Origin: Pseudomonadota bacterium
GTDB lineage: Bacteria; Pseudomonadota; Alphaproteobacteria; Rhodobacterales; Rhodobacteraceae
DNA length: 64,000 bases
Direction of reading: 5' to 3'
Assembly: GCA_021779835.1 (NCBI GenBank)
Contig: JAJXZX010000013.1
Span: 35,387-99,386 of the forward strand
Both the position numbers and the translations under genes were made by a program. Of the stretch, positions 28,231-37,539 are shown one piece after another. Under the pieces are notes generated by a model. The model worked only from the letters and a program-made list of their open reading frames with translations, was not told where the DNA came from and ran no database searches. Positions within the stretch are counted from its first letter, which is position 1, and each line of letters opens with the position of its first letter.

Positions 28231-28566
28231 TCAGCGTTTCGGTTTCCTGGGCGCCTTCGGTTTGGGTTCTGGCAGCGCGGCGGCGGTTGTGGCGATCAGG
28301 CGCGCGAGGGCGTCAGGCTCATCCAATTCCGTCTCGATCAGGTAATACATCTTAGAGCCGGGATAGGCGGGCGCCTCGGTCGGCGTTCCCAGCAGCGCAC
28401 GGCCTTCGGGGGTGGGTTTAAGGAAAAGCTGATCGTCGCAAACGAAGGCCACTACCTTGCCGTCGCAATAAAGCGCGTATTCGCCAAACATGCGCCGCGA
28501 GGTGATATTGCCCGCCCCAGCCATTTGTTCGAGCAAGAACGTAATGGTGTCGGGGTCAGTTGCCAC
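28231..28566 (-). CDS. TfoX/Sxy N-terminal domain protein
   Basis: 111 aa. The NITSRRMFGEYALYCDGKVVAFVCDDQLFLK segment and PYPGSK-YYLIE-ELD pattern mark the TfoX N-terminal domain; the C-terminal TfoX domain is absent and replaced by a basic tail (KPKAPRKPKR). In gammaproteobacteria TfoX aids competence; stand-alone N-domain proteins such as this have no defined role. Its start overlaps the plsC stop by 11 nt. Confidence 0.85.
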   Translation of the reverse strand: MATDPDTITFLLEQMAGAGNITSRRMFGEYALYCDGKVVAFVCDDQLFLKPTPEGRALLGTPTEAPAYPGSKMYYLIETELDEPDALARLIATTAAALPEPKPKAPRKPKR

Positions 28567-29314
28567 CGGTCACCGCCTTGCCCGCAGCCACCTTGAAGCC
28601 GGCCTCTGCCATGAGGCGGTCAGAGGCGGATTCGACCACCTGTTCCAGCGTCTGCATGAAGTCTTTAAGGGGTTGGCCCGGAGCTAGTGCAGGCAGAAAC
28701 TCAACCACCGCAAGGCCGGGCTTGCGCAGGATGCCGTGACGCGGCCAGAACACGCCAACGTTGGTGGCCGCCGGGATGCAAGGCTGCTTGAGCTGATCGT
28801 AGAGCAGGCCGGTGCCAACCTTGTAGGATTTCGGCACACCGGGGGCGACGCGCGTGCCTTGCGGGTAAATGATAAGCTGGCCGGGAAGCTGTTGGCCTTC
28901 GGTGACACCCGCCATCATCTGGGTGATCGCCTGCCCGCGCTTGCCACGATCGACCGGAACGCAACCGATGCGCAACGCATACCAGCCGAGGATGGGCGCC
29001 CATTTCAGTTCCTGTTTCATGATGAACTTCGGGCGTGGGGCGACCGAGACGATCATGATGATGTCAAAGAAAGACTGGTGTTTGGCGGCGATGATGACCT
29101 CGCCGCTGGGCACCTCGCCACGGATTTCAGACCGCAGGCCGACCATCCAGCGCGCCGTCCATCGCACCCAACGACAGTAGGTGTGAACGCCCGCAAAGGC
29201 ACCTTCGCGGCTGACAATGGCCCAAGGGGTAAAGACGACGGCCATCAGCGCCATCATCGCATACATCTGAATGATGAAAAGCAGCGAGATCAGCCAGCGC
29301 AGGGCGGTGGGCAT
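28556..29314 (-). CDS. plsC: 1-acyl-sn-glycerol-3-phosphate acyltransferase (PlsC family)
   Basis: 252 aa. Two N-terminal hydrophobic helices, the acyltransferase HX4D motif in AAKHQSFFDI, a GCVPVDRG block and the IYPQGTRVAPG substrate site. It makes phosphatidic acid at the inner membrane. It overlaps ftsX by one base and tfoX by 11, so ftsE-ftsX-plsC-tfoX is one operon. Confidence 0.9.
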   Translation of the reverse strand: MPTALRWLISLLFIIQMYAMMALMAVVFTPWAIVSREGAFAGVHTYCRWVRWTARWMVGLRSEIRGEVPSGEVIIAAKHQSFFDIIMIVSVAPRPKFIMKQELKWAPILGWYALRIGCVPVDRGKRGQAITQMMAGVTEGQQLPGQLIIYPQGTRVAPGVPKSYKVGTGLLYDQLKQPCIPAATNVGVFWPRHGILRKPGLAVVEFLPALAPGQPLKDFMQTLEQVVESASDRLMAEAGFKVAAGKAVTGGN

Positions 29315-30219
29315 CAGGTCAGCCTCCGTAGGGTGTGGAAGGCGGCGGCGCGGGTGGCGGCGAAAGACACGACGCCAGCTAATGGCGGAATGAACAGCGG
29401 AATGATCCAGCTGACGCCTTGAAAGCCGAGGCCGGTAAGGAAGCCGCCCGCGTCATCGGCCGCGGGCAAAAGCAGCATGGCCAGCATACCAAGAACCGTG
29501 CCAACCGCCGCACCTGCAAGCGCGCGCAGGGTAAAGCGGCGGACAAAGGCGCGGGCGATATAGGCGTCGCGCGCACCAATCAGGCGCAAGACGCGGATCA
29601 CCTGCGCATTGGCAGCAAGGGCGGCATTTGCGGCAAGCGTGATCATTGCCCCCGTGGCACCACCGATCAGCAGGATCGAAATCAACCCGAGAAAGCGTAA
29701 CCGGTCAGCCGCAGCAACCAAAGGACGCCGCCAGCGGGTGTGATCGTCCAACACCGCACCCGGAGCCTCTGCTGCAAGGCGGTTTTTCAGGCCGTCGGCA
29801 TCGAAGCCGGTCGCCGTTTCGTGAATGTCGATCAAGCGCGGCACTGGCAGCGTATCAAGCGGCAGGTTAGGGCCAAACCACGGCTCCAGCAGCTTGCGCT
29901 GTTCGGCATCGGTCAGGGCGGTAGCCGAGGCGACGCCCGGCGTGGTTTTGAGAATGTCTAGCACATGCGCCGTTTGCGCAGCCATCTGATCGGCAGGCGC
30001 TGAAATGCGGATGGTCGCACGTTGCGCCAGCGCCGAGGACCAGCGGTTGGCAAGCCGCCCGGAGGCGAGCGAAAGGGCGAGGGCAAAAACGGCAAGAAAT
30101 GCCATCGCACCGGCCGTGAAGCTGGTAAGGCGCGCGGTGAAGCCGGTCGGCGGCACCACACGATCGGCGTTGTGGTCACCTGCAAGCAGGTCACGAAGGG
30201 CGGCGATTAGGGGCGTCAA
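29314..30219 (-). CDS. ftsX: Cell division protein FtsX
   Basis: 301 aa. Four membrane segments: one near residues 35-55, then three after residue 165 (GLISILLIGGATGAMITL, AAVGTVLGMLAMLLL, IIPLFIPPLAGVVSF), with the periplasmic domain between TM1 and TM2. This is the FtsX layout. With FtsE it couples the divisome to wall hydrolases. The start overlaps the ftsE stop by 4 nt. Confidence 0.9.
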   Translation of the reverse strand: MTPLIAALRDLLAGDHNADRVVPPTGFTARLTSFTAGAMAFLAVFALALSLASGRLANRWSSALAQRATIRISAPADQMAAQTAHVLDILKTTPGVASATALTDAEQRKLLEPWFGPNLPLDTLPVPRLIDIHETATGFDADGLKNRLAAEAPGAVLDDHTRWRRPLVAAADRLRFLGLISILLIGGATGAMITLAANAALAANAQVIRVLRLIGARDAYIARAFVRRFTLRALAGAAVGTVLGMLAMLLLPAADDAGGFLTGLGFQGVSWIIPLFIPPLAGVVSFAATRAAAFHTLRRLT

Positions 30220-30887
30220 AGGTCGCTCCCCGCAAGTTGAAGGCGGCGGTTGCTGATGCGTAGCACGCGGGCCGGCACCTGCGATTTCGCGCTGCGGATC
30301 AGGTTAAGGTCATGGGTCGCGATCAGGATCGTCTTGCCCATTTTATTGAGCTCGACCAGTAGGGTCAGAAGGCGCAGAGACATCTCCCAATCAAGGTTGC
30401 CGGTGGGCTCGTCCGCGAGGATCACGTCGGGCGACATTACGACGGCGCGGGCAAGAGCGGCACGTTGACGCTCTCCTCCGGAAAGCGAGGGCGGCAAATG
30501 ATCGGCCAGCGATTTCAGCCCGACCCAGCTTAGCAGGTCAAACAAATCCTCTGGCGAGACCGGCTGGCCTGCCGCAGTCAGCGGCAAGGCGACGTTTTCA
30601 ACAAGCGGCAGGTGGTCAAGAAACTGGCAATCCTGATGGACGACGCCAATCCGCCGACGCATTTGCGCAACATCGTCGCGCGACATCGCCCGCAGGTCGC
30701 GATCCTCCAAAGTGACGCGGCCTGCGGTGGGGTGCAGTTCACCGTAGCAAAGCTTGAGGAATGTTGACTTTCCAGCACCCGAAGGGCCGGTCAGAAAATG
30801 AAAGGAGCCCGGTGACAAGCGGAGCGTGATTTCGGACAGAAGCTCTCCTCCACCGTAGCTGTAGGCGACATTCTGAAACTCGATCAC
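30216..30887 (-). CDS. ftsE: Cell division ATP-binding protein FtsE
   Basis: 223 aa ABC ATPase. Walker A GPSGAGKSTFLK, Q-loop VHQDCQFL, signature LSGGERQRAALARA, Walker B VILADEPTGNLD and H-loop ATHD. It begins at GTG 30887 (IEFQNVAYSYGG). First gene of the ftsE-ftsX-plsC-tfoX operon, divergent from the zinc-ribbon gene. Confidence 0.93.
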   Translation of the reverse strand: MIEFQNVAYSYGGGELLSEITLRLSPGSFHFLTGPSGAGKSTFLKLCYGELHPTAGRVTLEDRDLRAMSRDDVAQMRRRIGVVHQDCQFLDHLPLVENVALPLTAAGQPVSPEDLFDLLSWVGLKSLADHLPPSLSGGERQRAALARAVVMSPDVILADEPTGNLDWEMSLRLLTLLVELNKMGKTILIATHDLNLIRSAKSQVPARVLRISNRRLQLAGSDL

Positions 30888-30982
30888 GCGGGACTCCGAT
30901 TCCTGACTGTGGCAGTTTCGCCCAGTGCGCGGATTGTTTCAATCGCGTGGCGGCTTCAAACGCAAGCTATTGCCACAAACAC

Positions 30983-31011
30983 TTGGATAAACACCATCAT
31001 CTTGCTACAAC
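30983..31011 (+). promoter_or_regulatory. Predicted promoter of the zinc-ribbon gene
   Basis: TTGGAT (30983-30988), 17 nt, TACAAC (31006-31011), 54 nt before the ATG at 31065. Confidence 0.4.
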
Positions 31012-31064
31012 TTAGCGAAGGTCTGGCAAATTTGGGGCGCCAAACCGACTGGGGATAGGAACGA

Positions 31065-31943
31065 ATGCGGCTGACTTGCCCGAATTGTGACGCTCAGTAC
31101 GAAGTGGACGACCGCGCGATACCGGACAGCGGCCGTGATGTGCAATGTTCGAACTGCGGCCATGCGTGGTTCCAGTTGCCCCCAAATATCGAAGAAAGCC
31201 TCGAAGACGAGGCCGCAACACTCGGCGCGCCTGTGATGACACAGCATGGCGTTGCGGAAGCCGCCGCCCCCTCGATCATTGCCCCGACCGAGGTGCCTGC
31301 TGCGTTGGAACCTGCGCCGCCGGTGTCAGAGGCTCCGCCACCGCCGCCGCCTGCGGAGGAACAACCGGCCGAGGAACCGCGACGCCGGGTGCTTGACGAG
31401 AAGGTGCAGGCCGTCCTGCGCGAAGAAGCGGAACGCGAAAAGCGGGCCCGGATGAGCGAAGGCAGTCTGGAAACCCAACCGGATCTGGGTCTGTCTGCGC
31501 CCGTTGCCGCCGTTGCGCCCCAGCCGGAGCCTGAGCCGGAGGCGCAGCAATCCTACATCGACCGAATTCGCGCCTTCGATCCCAGCATTGATGACGAACA
31601 CGCCCAGGCCGACCAGGCCGGGCGACGTGAGCTTTTGCCAGATATCGAGGAAATCAACTTCACGCTGCGTGCCAGTTCCGAACGTGGCCGCAGTGCAGGC
31701 ACCGTGCCGCATCCACTGTCCTCGCCAGTAGAGCGGCGTCGCGGGTTCCGGGTAGGCTTTCGGACCGTCGTGCTTGTGATGCTGGCACTGCTGGTGATTT
31801 ATGTGCTGGCCCCGGTGATTGCCGCGCGTGTCCCCGCGCTTTCTGGGGTGCTGAACGGCTATGTCGTGATGGTTGACGCGCTGCGCAACTGGCTTAACCG
31901 GCTGATGAGCGCGGCAACGGTCAAGTTGCAGGGCAAGGGCTGA
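31065..31943 (+). CDS. Zinc-ribbon (MJ0042) membrane protein
   Basis: 292 aa. The N-terminus MRLTCPNCDAQYEVDD with VQCSNCGHAWF gives the four cysteines of an MJ0042-type zinc ribbon. A long Pro/Glu/Ala-rich, partly charged linker (about 55-215) leads to one membrane helix (TVVLVMLALLVIYVLAPVIA, about 232-251) and a short tail. This architecture is common in alphaproteobacteria; its role is unknown. It is convergent with the DUF4175 gene (4 nt apart). Confidence 0.85.
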   Translation: MRLTCPNCDAQYEVDDRAIPDSGRDVQCSNCGHAWFQLPPNIEESLEDEAATLGAPVMTQHGVAEAAAPSIIAPTEVPAALEPAPPVSEAPPPPPPAEEQPAEEPRRRVLDEKVQAVLREEAEREKRARMSEGSLETQPDLGLSAPVAAVAPQPEPEPEAQQSYIDRIRAFDPSIDDEHAQADQAGRRELLPDIEEINFTLRASSERGRSAGTVPHPLSSPVERRRGFRVGFRTVVLVMLALLVIYVLAPVIAARVPALSGVLNGYVVMVDALRNWLNRLMSAATVKLQGKG

Positions 31944-31947
31944 CCCC

Positions 31948-34521
31948 TCAAAACAGCTGCAACAGGCGGCGAAGGTAGTCGCGTTCCTCGGTTGATCGTG
32001 TCTGATCGCTGGAGCGGCGGCGGATCTCGTCAAGGATCTCGCGCGCGCGGCGGTAAACATCCTTGCCTTGCAGCATCGCCTGCCCCGTCCCTATTGAGCC
32101 GGTCTGTCCAATCTGCCGCCCCAGCGGGTCGATTTGGCCGGTTTGGCCAGTGGCGCCTTCCATCTGGCCCTTCGTGCCGGGCGCATTTGGTTGGCCCTGC
32201 GCCATCGCCTGATCCATGCTGTGCAGACCTTGACGCAGCGCGTCCATCGCCTCTGCCTGATGGTCAAGCGCACTGGAGAGGTCTTTGCCGCGAAGCGCCT
32301 TTTCCGCCTGATCCATCGCCTTTCCGGCACGCGCCAACGCGTCGCGCGCGGCCTTGCCACCGGTGGTGCCGTCGCCGGGCAGCGATTGCGCCGCCTGCCG
32401 GTTCAACTCTTCACGCAAGGCTTTTTGGCGGTCGGCAAGGGCCTGGGCATCCAACCCGGTCTGCCCATCGGCGCCCGCTTGACCTTGGCCAAGTTGGCCT
32501 TGCCCCGATTGACCTTGGCCCGGCTGACCCTGATCCCCTGGGTTGGACTGACCCGACTGGCCCTGCGCGCCATGCCCCGGATTGAACTGGTTTTGCAGGT
32601 TCTGGAACGCTTGATCGGACAGCGATTGCTGTTTGCGCAACGTGTCCGACAGCCCCTTCATCGCCTGACCACCCGGCACCTGCATGCCGTTCGCCCCCTC
32701 GGCGACCTGCATGTTCTCGGTCAACTGACGCAGGCGATCCAGCAGCGCTTGCGCCTCGTCGGTGCGGCCCTGTTCCATCAACTGCTGCAACCGGTCCATC
32801 AGTTGCTGCATCTGGTCGCCATTGATGGTCATTTGTTTTTGCGCCGGGTTCTGCGCAACGTCCTTGTTTTGCCCATTCTTATTTTCGGCAAGTTTCTTGG
32901 CCATGTAATTCTGCAAGGCCTGCTTCATATCCTGCATAAGGCCCGCGATTTCGTCCTTGCTGGCGCCACGACGGATCGCCTCTGACAACCTGTCCTGACT
33001 TTGACGCAGCTTTTCCAGCGCATCAGAGAAAGTGCCATCCTCAATCTTCAGGGCAACTTGCCAAAGCGTTTCGGCAACCTGATCGCGCGCAGCCGGCGTC
33101 AGGCCTGCCGCTGTGCCCGCATCCAACTGTTTGATCGCGACACGCAATTGCAGATAAGCCGCCTCGTTGCGAATAAAGCCTTCGGGGCGCCATGTAATGG
33201 CACGCAGGATTTCGTCGGTGCGGGTGGCGTTGGCGGTCGACCACAAAAGGTCGCGGCGCATTTCGATAACCGCCTCTGCAACCGGGTCAAAGAAGCGACG
33301 GCCCGGAAGCATGGCCGCGACGACAGGTGCCGCCCCGGTATTTCCGGCGGCATCCTCAACCGACAACGCGATTTTTACCGGCAGGTTGGCCCAGGCATTT
33401 TTCGACAGATCCTCGGTCAGCACCTGCGAGAAATCCGCGCGGCTGCCATTGAGCGGCATCGGCAGGTCCAGCACGATCGGACCGCGATTCTCGGGTGTGG
33501 TCGCAAGACCATAGCGGCGATCCAATGCGGCCGTATCGAGCGTGATCACCGCCTTGCCACGCGTGACGCCATAATCATCCTTGGCGTGAAACGGCAGGCG
33601 CATTTCGCCGCTGGCCGCTCGCTCGACGGCGCCGGTAATGGTCACGCTGGGGGGCAGATCTTTTTGCACCGTCACCGTCCACCGATGCCCCCCCTGCCCG
33701 TCGATGCCAAGTTTACCGTTTTGCACCACGGTAAAGTCCTGTTGCGGTGCCGACGCACTGCCGATGGCACCGGTGCGGCCCGACACGGTCTCGTCCACCG
33801 TCAAGGCGCCAACATTACCATAAAGGCGCAGTGTGATGTGGCTGCCGACAGGAATAGTCAGATCGTCACCTTTGATGTCGTTTAAGTACAGCGAGGGCTT
33901 GCCGGTGTAGGCGGGGGGCTGCACCCACCCCTCCCACGTTGGGCCAGCGGCGGCTAGGGCGGAGCCGTTGCCGACGATCCCGCCAAGGTCAACGACGCGC
34001 CAGACCGACCCAAAACCAAGCGCCATAATGAGACCGAGCAACGCAACGTACCGCAGCGCGAAAGGATCGCGGCGGGCAAGCCGAAGATCGGGCTCGACCG
34101 GGCGCGCCGCCGCAGCGCGGGCCGCCATCCGGTCAACATGGGCTCGCCAGACGGAAGCGGAGGCCGCGTCGCCCGCGCCAATCGCCTGCGTATCGCGCAG
34201 CGAGGTGATCGGTCGGCCCGGCATGGCGCGGTCGAGACGATCCAAAGCCGCATCGCGCGTGGGACGTTCGAACCGGCGGACGCCGTCAATTAGGGACCAA
34301 ACAAGGCCGCCGAGCGCCAGAAGCGTTCCGGCCCAGACGATCTCCACCGGCAACATGTCCTGTAGGCCAAAGCCCAAAACGGCGGCGACGGCGAACAGGA
34401 TCGACCACACCGGCCAGAAGGATTGGGTCAAACGTTCGGCCCACAGCCCCAACTGCGTCAGTCGCAGGGGCCAGCGCAAGCGATCAAGCGCCACTTGGGG
34501 GATCTGGTTCCTCTCGGTCAT
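31948..34521 (-). CDS. DUF4175 / TIGR02302 family large membrane protein
   Basis: 857 aa. Membrane helices near residues 34-52, 62-80 and 155-175, then a large presumably periplasmic domain and a long helical, Gln-rich C-terminal part. Residues about 645-690 are a low-complexity run of Gly-Gln-Ser units (QGQSGQ, GQPGQGQ, GQLGQGQ), followed by helical repeats of the DALARAGKAMDQAEKAL kind. The layout is that of TIGR02302/DUF4175 found in alphaproteobacteria beside lysA. Function is not established; an envelope role is likely from position. Confidence 0.88.
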   Translation of the reverse strand: MTERNQIPQVALDRLRWPLRLTQLGLWAERLTQSFWPVWSILFAVAAVLGFGLQDMLPVEIVWAGTLLALGGLVWSLIDGVRRFERPTRDAALDRLDRAMPGRPITSLRDTQAIGAGDAASASVWRAHVDRMAARAAAARPVEPDLRLARRDPFALRYVALLGLIMALGFGSVWRVVDLGGIVGNGSALAAAGPTWEGWVQPPAYTGKPSLYLNDIKGDDLTIPVGSHITLRLYGNVGALTVDETVSGRTGAIGSASAPQQDFTVVQNGKLGIDGQGGHRWTVTVQKDLPPSVTITGAVERAASGEMRLPFHAKDDYGVTRGKAVITLDTAALDRRYGLATTPENRGPIVLDLPMPLNGSRADFSQVLTEDLSKNAWANLPVKIALSVEDAAGNTGAAPVVAAMLPGRRFFDPVAEAVIEMRRDLLWSTANATRTDEILRAITWRPEGFIRNEAAYLQLRVAIKQLDAGTAAGLTPAARDQVAETLWQVALKIEDGTFSDALEKLRQSQDRLSEAIRRGASKDEIAGLMQDMKQALQNYMAKKLAENKNGQNKDVAQNPAQKQMTINGDQMQQLMDRLQQLMEQGRTDEAQALLDRLRQLTENMQVAEGANGMQVPGGQAMKGLSDTLRKQQSLSDQAFQNLQNQFNPGHGAQGQSGQSNPGDQGQPGQGQSGQGQLGQGQAGADGQTGLDAQALADRQKALREELNRQAAQSLPGDGTTGGKAARDALARAGKAMDQAEKALRGKDLSSALDHQAEAMDALRQGLHSMDQAMAQGQPNAPGTKGQMEGATGQTGQIDPLGRQIGQTGSIGTGQAMLQGKDVYRRAREILDEIRRRSSDQTRSTEERDYLRRLLQLF

Positions 34522-34557
34522 CGTCCCCTTCCGGTTGCAGTTCGCGCGGTTCGCGCG

Positions 34558-35823
34558 TTACAGCCACTCAGGAATGCTATCGCGGTTCAGCATCTCGATA
34601 TAGGTCGGCCGCGCCCGAATTATAGCGTATTGATCGTCTTTCACGAGCACTTCCGGAACCAATAGGCGGGAATTGTACTCTGACGCCATGACGGCACCAT
34701 AGGCCCCTGCCGAACGGAAGGCGATCAGATCGCCGGCTTTGAGCGGGGCGAGAGGGCGGGCCTTGGCGAAGGTATCGCCCGTTTCACAGACCGGACCGAC
34801 AACATCGTAGATATGCGCCTCGGTCGCAGGCGCGGCCTCGGTCACGGGCACAATGTCGTGGTGCGCGTCATACATCGAGGGGCGCACAAGGTCGTTCATA
34901 GCCGCATCGACGATGAGGAAGTCACGTTCCTCGCCTGATTTGACATAGATAACGCGGCTGACAAGAACACCAGCGTTGCCGGAAATCAGGCGGCCGGGCT
35001 CGATCTCGATCTCGCAGCCCAAGTCGCCAAGGGTCCGCTTGATCAACGCGCCGTATTCCGACGGCAGCGGCGGCGCAGAGTTGGCGCGCTCGTACGGGAT
35101 GCCAAGGCCGCCACCAAGGTCGAGGCGGCGGATTGCGTGACCCTGCGCGCGCAGGGTGCGCGTAAGGTCGGCAACCTTCTGGTAGGCCTGTTCGAACGGG
35201 GCAAGATCGGTCAGCTGGCTGCCGATATGCACGTCGATCCCGACCACCTCCAGCCCTGGCAGGCGGGCGGCTTCGGCATAAACCTCGGGCGCACGCGTGA
35301 TCGGGATGCCGAACTTGTTTTCCTTTTTGCCGGTCGCGATTTTCGCATGGGTCTTGGCGTCAACGTCCGGATTGACCCGAATGGCGATCGGGGCGATTTT
35401 GCCCAGCGAGACCGCCACCTCGGACAGCGCGCGCATCTCGGGCTCGGATTCGACGTTGAACTGCCGAACACCGCCTTCGAGCGCTATCCGCATTTCCTCG
35501 TGCGTTTTGCCAACACCAGAGAACACGATACGCTCGCCCGGAACCCCCGCCGCCTTGGCGCGCAGGTATTCGCCAGCCGAGACCACATCCATGCCGGCGC
35601 CCAGATCGCCAAGGGTCTTGAGCACCGCAACGTTCGACAGGGACTTGATCGCAAAGCACACCAGATGCGGCAGCGGCGAAAGCGCCTCTTGAAACAGGCG
35701 GAAATGGCGGGTCAGTGTCGCGGTCGAATAGCAGTAGAACGGCGTGCCGACGCTGGCCGCGATCTCGGCGAGAGACACGTCTTCGGCGTGCAGCGTGCCT
35801 TTATGATACAAGAAATGGTCCAT
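34558..35823 (-). CDS. lysA: Diaminopimelate decarboxylase
   Basis: 421 aa. PLP enzyme giving L-lysine from meso-diaminopimelate. PLP lysine in CFAIKSLSN, glycine loop LDLGGGLGIPY, substrate sites EPGRLISGNAG, CETGDTF and GAYGAVMASEYNSR. Full length. On the same strand, argH and a lipoprotein gene lie upstream and the DUF4175 gene downstream (36 nt). Confidence 0.97.
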   Translation of the reverse strand: MDHFLYHKGTLHAEDVSLAEIAASVGTPFYCYSTATLTRHFRLFQEALSPLPHLVCFAIKSLSNVAVLKTLGDLGAGMDVVSAGEYLRAKAAGVPGERIVFSGVGKTHEEMRIALEGGVRQFNVESEPEMRALSEVAVSLGKIAPIAIRVNPDVDAKTHAKIATGKKENKFGIPITRAPEVYAEAARLPGLEVVGIDVHIGSQLTDLAPFEQAYQKVADLTRTLRAQGHAIRRLDLGGGLGIPYERANSAPPLPSEYGALIKRTLGDLGCEIEIEPGRLISGNAGVLVSRVIYVKSGEERDFLIVDAAMNDLVRPSMYDAHHDIVPVTEAAPATEAHIYDVVGPVCETGDTFAKARPLAPLKAGDLIAFRSAGAYGAVMASEYNSRLLVPEVLVKDDQYAIIRARPTYIEMLNRDSIPEWL

Positions 35824-35876
35824 GGTTGCGTCTCATACCAGACGCCAAGCCCAATGCAATTCGTATCATGGCCAAC

Positions 35877-35900
35877 GGCGGCGCTGACATGTGCGCCGCC
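35877..35900 (-). terminator. Hairpin after the ATP-grasp gene
   Basis: GGCGGCGC, loop, GCGCCGCC, 12-35 nt beyond the stop. No T-run follows, so termination is uncertain; it could also shape lysA leader RNA. Confidence 0.3.
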
Positions 35901-35911
35901 GCCATGCCCGC

Positions 35912-37123
35912 TTACGGAAGCGTCGCCTGAACCGCGCGGTTAAAGTTGCGAAACTTTTGCTTGGTGGCGTCGTTGTGCGCATCAACTTTAGCGAAGGCAG
36001 GAAGAAAATCAGCGTTCAACACCCCTCGACCCGAAGCGCACTGGTAGAGCGTATGGCAGGTGTTTTCGTTGCACTCAATCACGCGGCCACCATCGGGGCC
36101 GATCGCGATGTCCCAGCCCAGGATACCGTTGATTGGAAAGATGCCGTGCGCCGCAAGCGCGGTGTCGATCACAGATTGCCATTTTGGAAGCACAAATCCA
36201 CAGATTGGCAAGCCGCTGATGGGATGCGTTTCGATCCATTCCGTTGAAGGACCCGCCCCCCGGCGGCATTTGATTACCTCGCCAGTGGCGATGTCGGGCA
36301 GCGCCAGCATACTACCGGATTGCCAGAAATTATCTGCCATTGCACCAGGTGACGGCACTTTCCACACGGCATAAAGGACGCGCGGATGACCGTCATTCAT
36401 AACGGTTACAACACGACAGGTTCCAACGGCCGGGCCAACAAGTTCAGTAACTTTGGGGTGTTGCTGCACGGCATCCTGAAACATGAAGCCGTCCGGGTGG
36501 TGCGCGACGATTTCAGTCGCCAGCGCGGCAACGCTGGTGGATCGGCCCGAGGTCAAATGGGCCACACCCTCGCCCGCAACGACGCTCGTAATTCCAATCG
36601 TGCCGATGGCCTGAAAGCTGGTCACCGGCTTGCCAAACAGCGGAAACCGGGCTTCGTTTGTGATGAAACCGACAATGTCCGCTTCGTTGCGGAGGGTGCG
36701 TATCTTTCCCAAGTTGCGGTCAGTGGCAAAAACAGCCTGTGTCGTCGTCGTCGGCAGGCCAAACTGCGTCAGAACCGAAGTCAGCGCCAGTTTGTCAGAA
36801 AGGAAACCGCGCATCTGCGTGATTTCTGGAGGGGCCAGACGCAAGTTCAGCCGGTAACTCCCCATTTCGCCAACGAACTCTCGCTTCTGCGCCCAACTAA
36901 GGTCCGAGCGATATATCTGCATGTCGTAATATTCTTTTGGCGTAAAACCGTTGCGCCGTGATTTTAAAAGCGCGATTTCACGGAACTGCCGTAGTGGACT
37001 AACGTTGCCGTCGCGTGCGGCCTGCACGATCATATCGCTATAATTGCGCTTGGACGTTCTGTTGCGGCTCAGAAGCGCGGTATTCGCCTGCGTTCCAGCC
37101 ACCGTTTGAGATGCCTGTGTCAT
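35912..37123 (-). CDS. Sugar-transfer-associated ATP-grasp domain protein
   Basis: 403 aa. The sequence around FGKPVTSFQAIGTIG, RVVTVMNDGHPRVLYAVWK, GWDIAIGPDGGRVIECNENT (metal/ATP-binding acidic Asn/Glu residues) fits the ATP-grasp family annotated as sugar-transfer associated (PF14397), usually found in exopolysaccharide clusters. It would ligate a carboxylate to an amine using ATP; substrate unknown. Base composition is clearly lower in GC (about 53% in sampled lines against about 70% in lysA). It lies between lysA and a broken DUF2834 gene, as if inserted into a conserved argH-lysA block. Confidence 0.75.
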   Translation of the reverse strand: MTQASQTVAGTQANTALLSRNRTSKRNYSDMIVQAARDGNVSPLRQFREIALLKSRRNGFTPKEYYDMQIYRSDLSWAQKREFVGEMGSYRLNLRLAPPEITQMRGFLSDKLALTSVLTQFGLPTTTTQAVFATDRNLGKIRTLRNEADIVGFITNEARFPLFGKPVTSFQAIGTIGITSVVAGEGVAHLTSGRSTSVAALATEIVAHHPDGFMFQDAVQQHPKVTELVGPAVGTCRVVTVMNDGHPRVLYAVWKVPSPGAMADNFWQSGSMLALPDIATGEVIKCRRGAGPSTEWIETHPISGLPICGFVLPKWQSVIDTALAAHGIFPINGILGWDIAIGPDGGRVIECNENTCHTLYQCASGRGVLNADFLPAFAKVDAHNDATKQKFRNFNRAVQATLP

Positions 37124-37258
37124 TTGCCTTACTCTTGCCGGTTCGTTTCACCGAAAACACGTTCGTGTAACCAGTATGTCCGGTAGCGTGCGCCAAAATT
37201 GTGCAAAAAATTGGAACAAAGCGGGGATTGTTTCTAACTCAAATACAATTCCGCGTGA

Positions 37259-37522
37259 TCAGCGAAATGTCCGCGTGCGTAGAAAAAGATCGAGCGGCAA
37301 TCCGCAGGACAGGCCGATGCCAAACATTACCAGAATTGCTTGTTGCGCCTGCCAGTTGCTGCACACCATAGTCTTGGCACTCAACCAAAGTATCAGAGCG
37401 ATGGCCGTGATCGTCAGATCCCACGCGAGCCCGGAGGGTGCGTCATTCCGGAGCCATGGTGTTACCATCGCGCCAACACTTGGCGACTGCGCGGCGCCCC
37501 AGAGGGCAAGTGCTCGCTAGGC
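37259..37522 (-). pseudogene. DUF2834 protein remnant
   Basis: An open stretch without a good start gives ALALWGA then, after a short unrelated joint, APSGLAWDLTITAIALILWL and a normal family end GLSCGLPLDLFLRTR. DUF2834 proteins are about 100-110 aa with three hydrophobic helices. Here the first loop and second helix (the HPMYWF-type segment) seem to be missing and a TAG lies just upstream at about 37519. An ATG at 37468 could still give a 69-aa piece. The remainder of 37124-37540 holds no gene. Confidence 0.55.
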
Positions 37523-37539
37523 GAGGCGCAAAGGCGATA

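Noticed and set aside
37157..37168. ACACGTTCGTGT as a quorum-sensing box before the ATP-grasp gene
   Set aside because: It is a 12-nt near-palindrome that lacks the length and consensus of a lux box; chance occurrence is likely.
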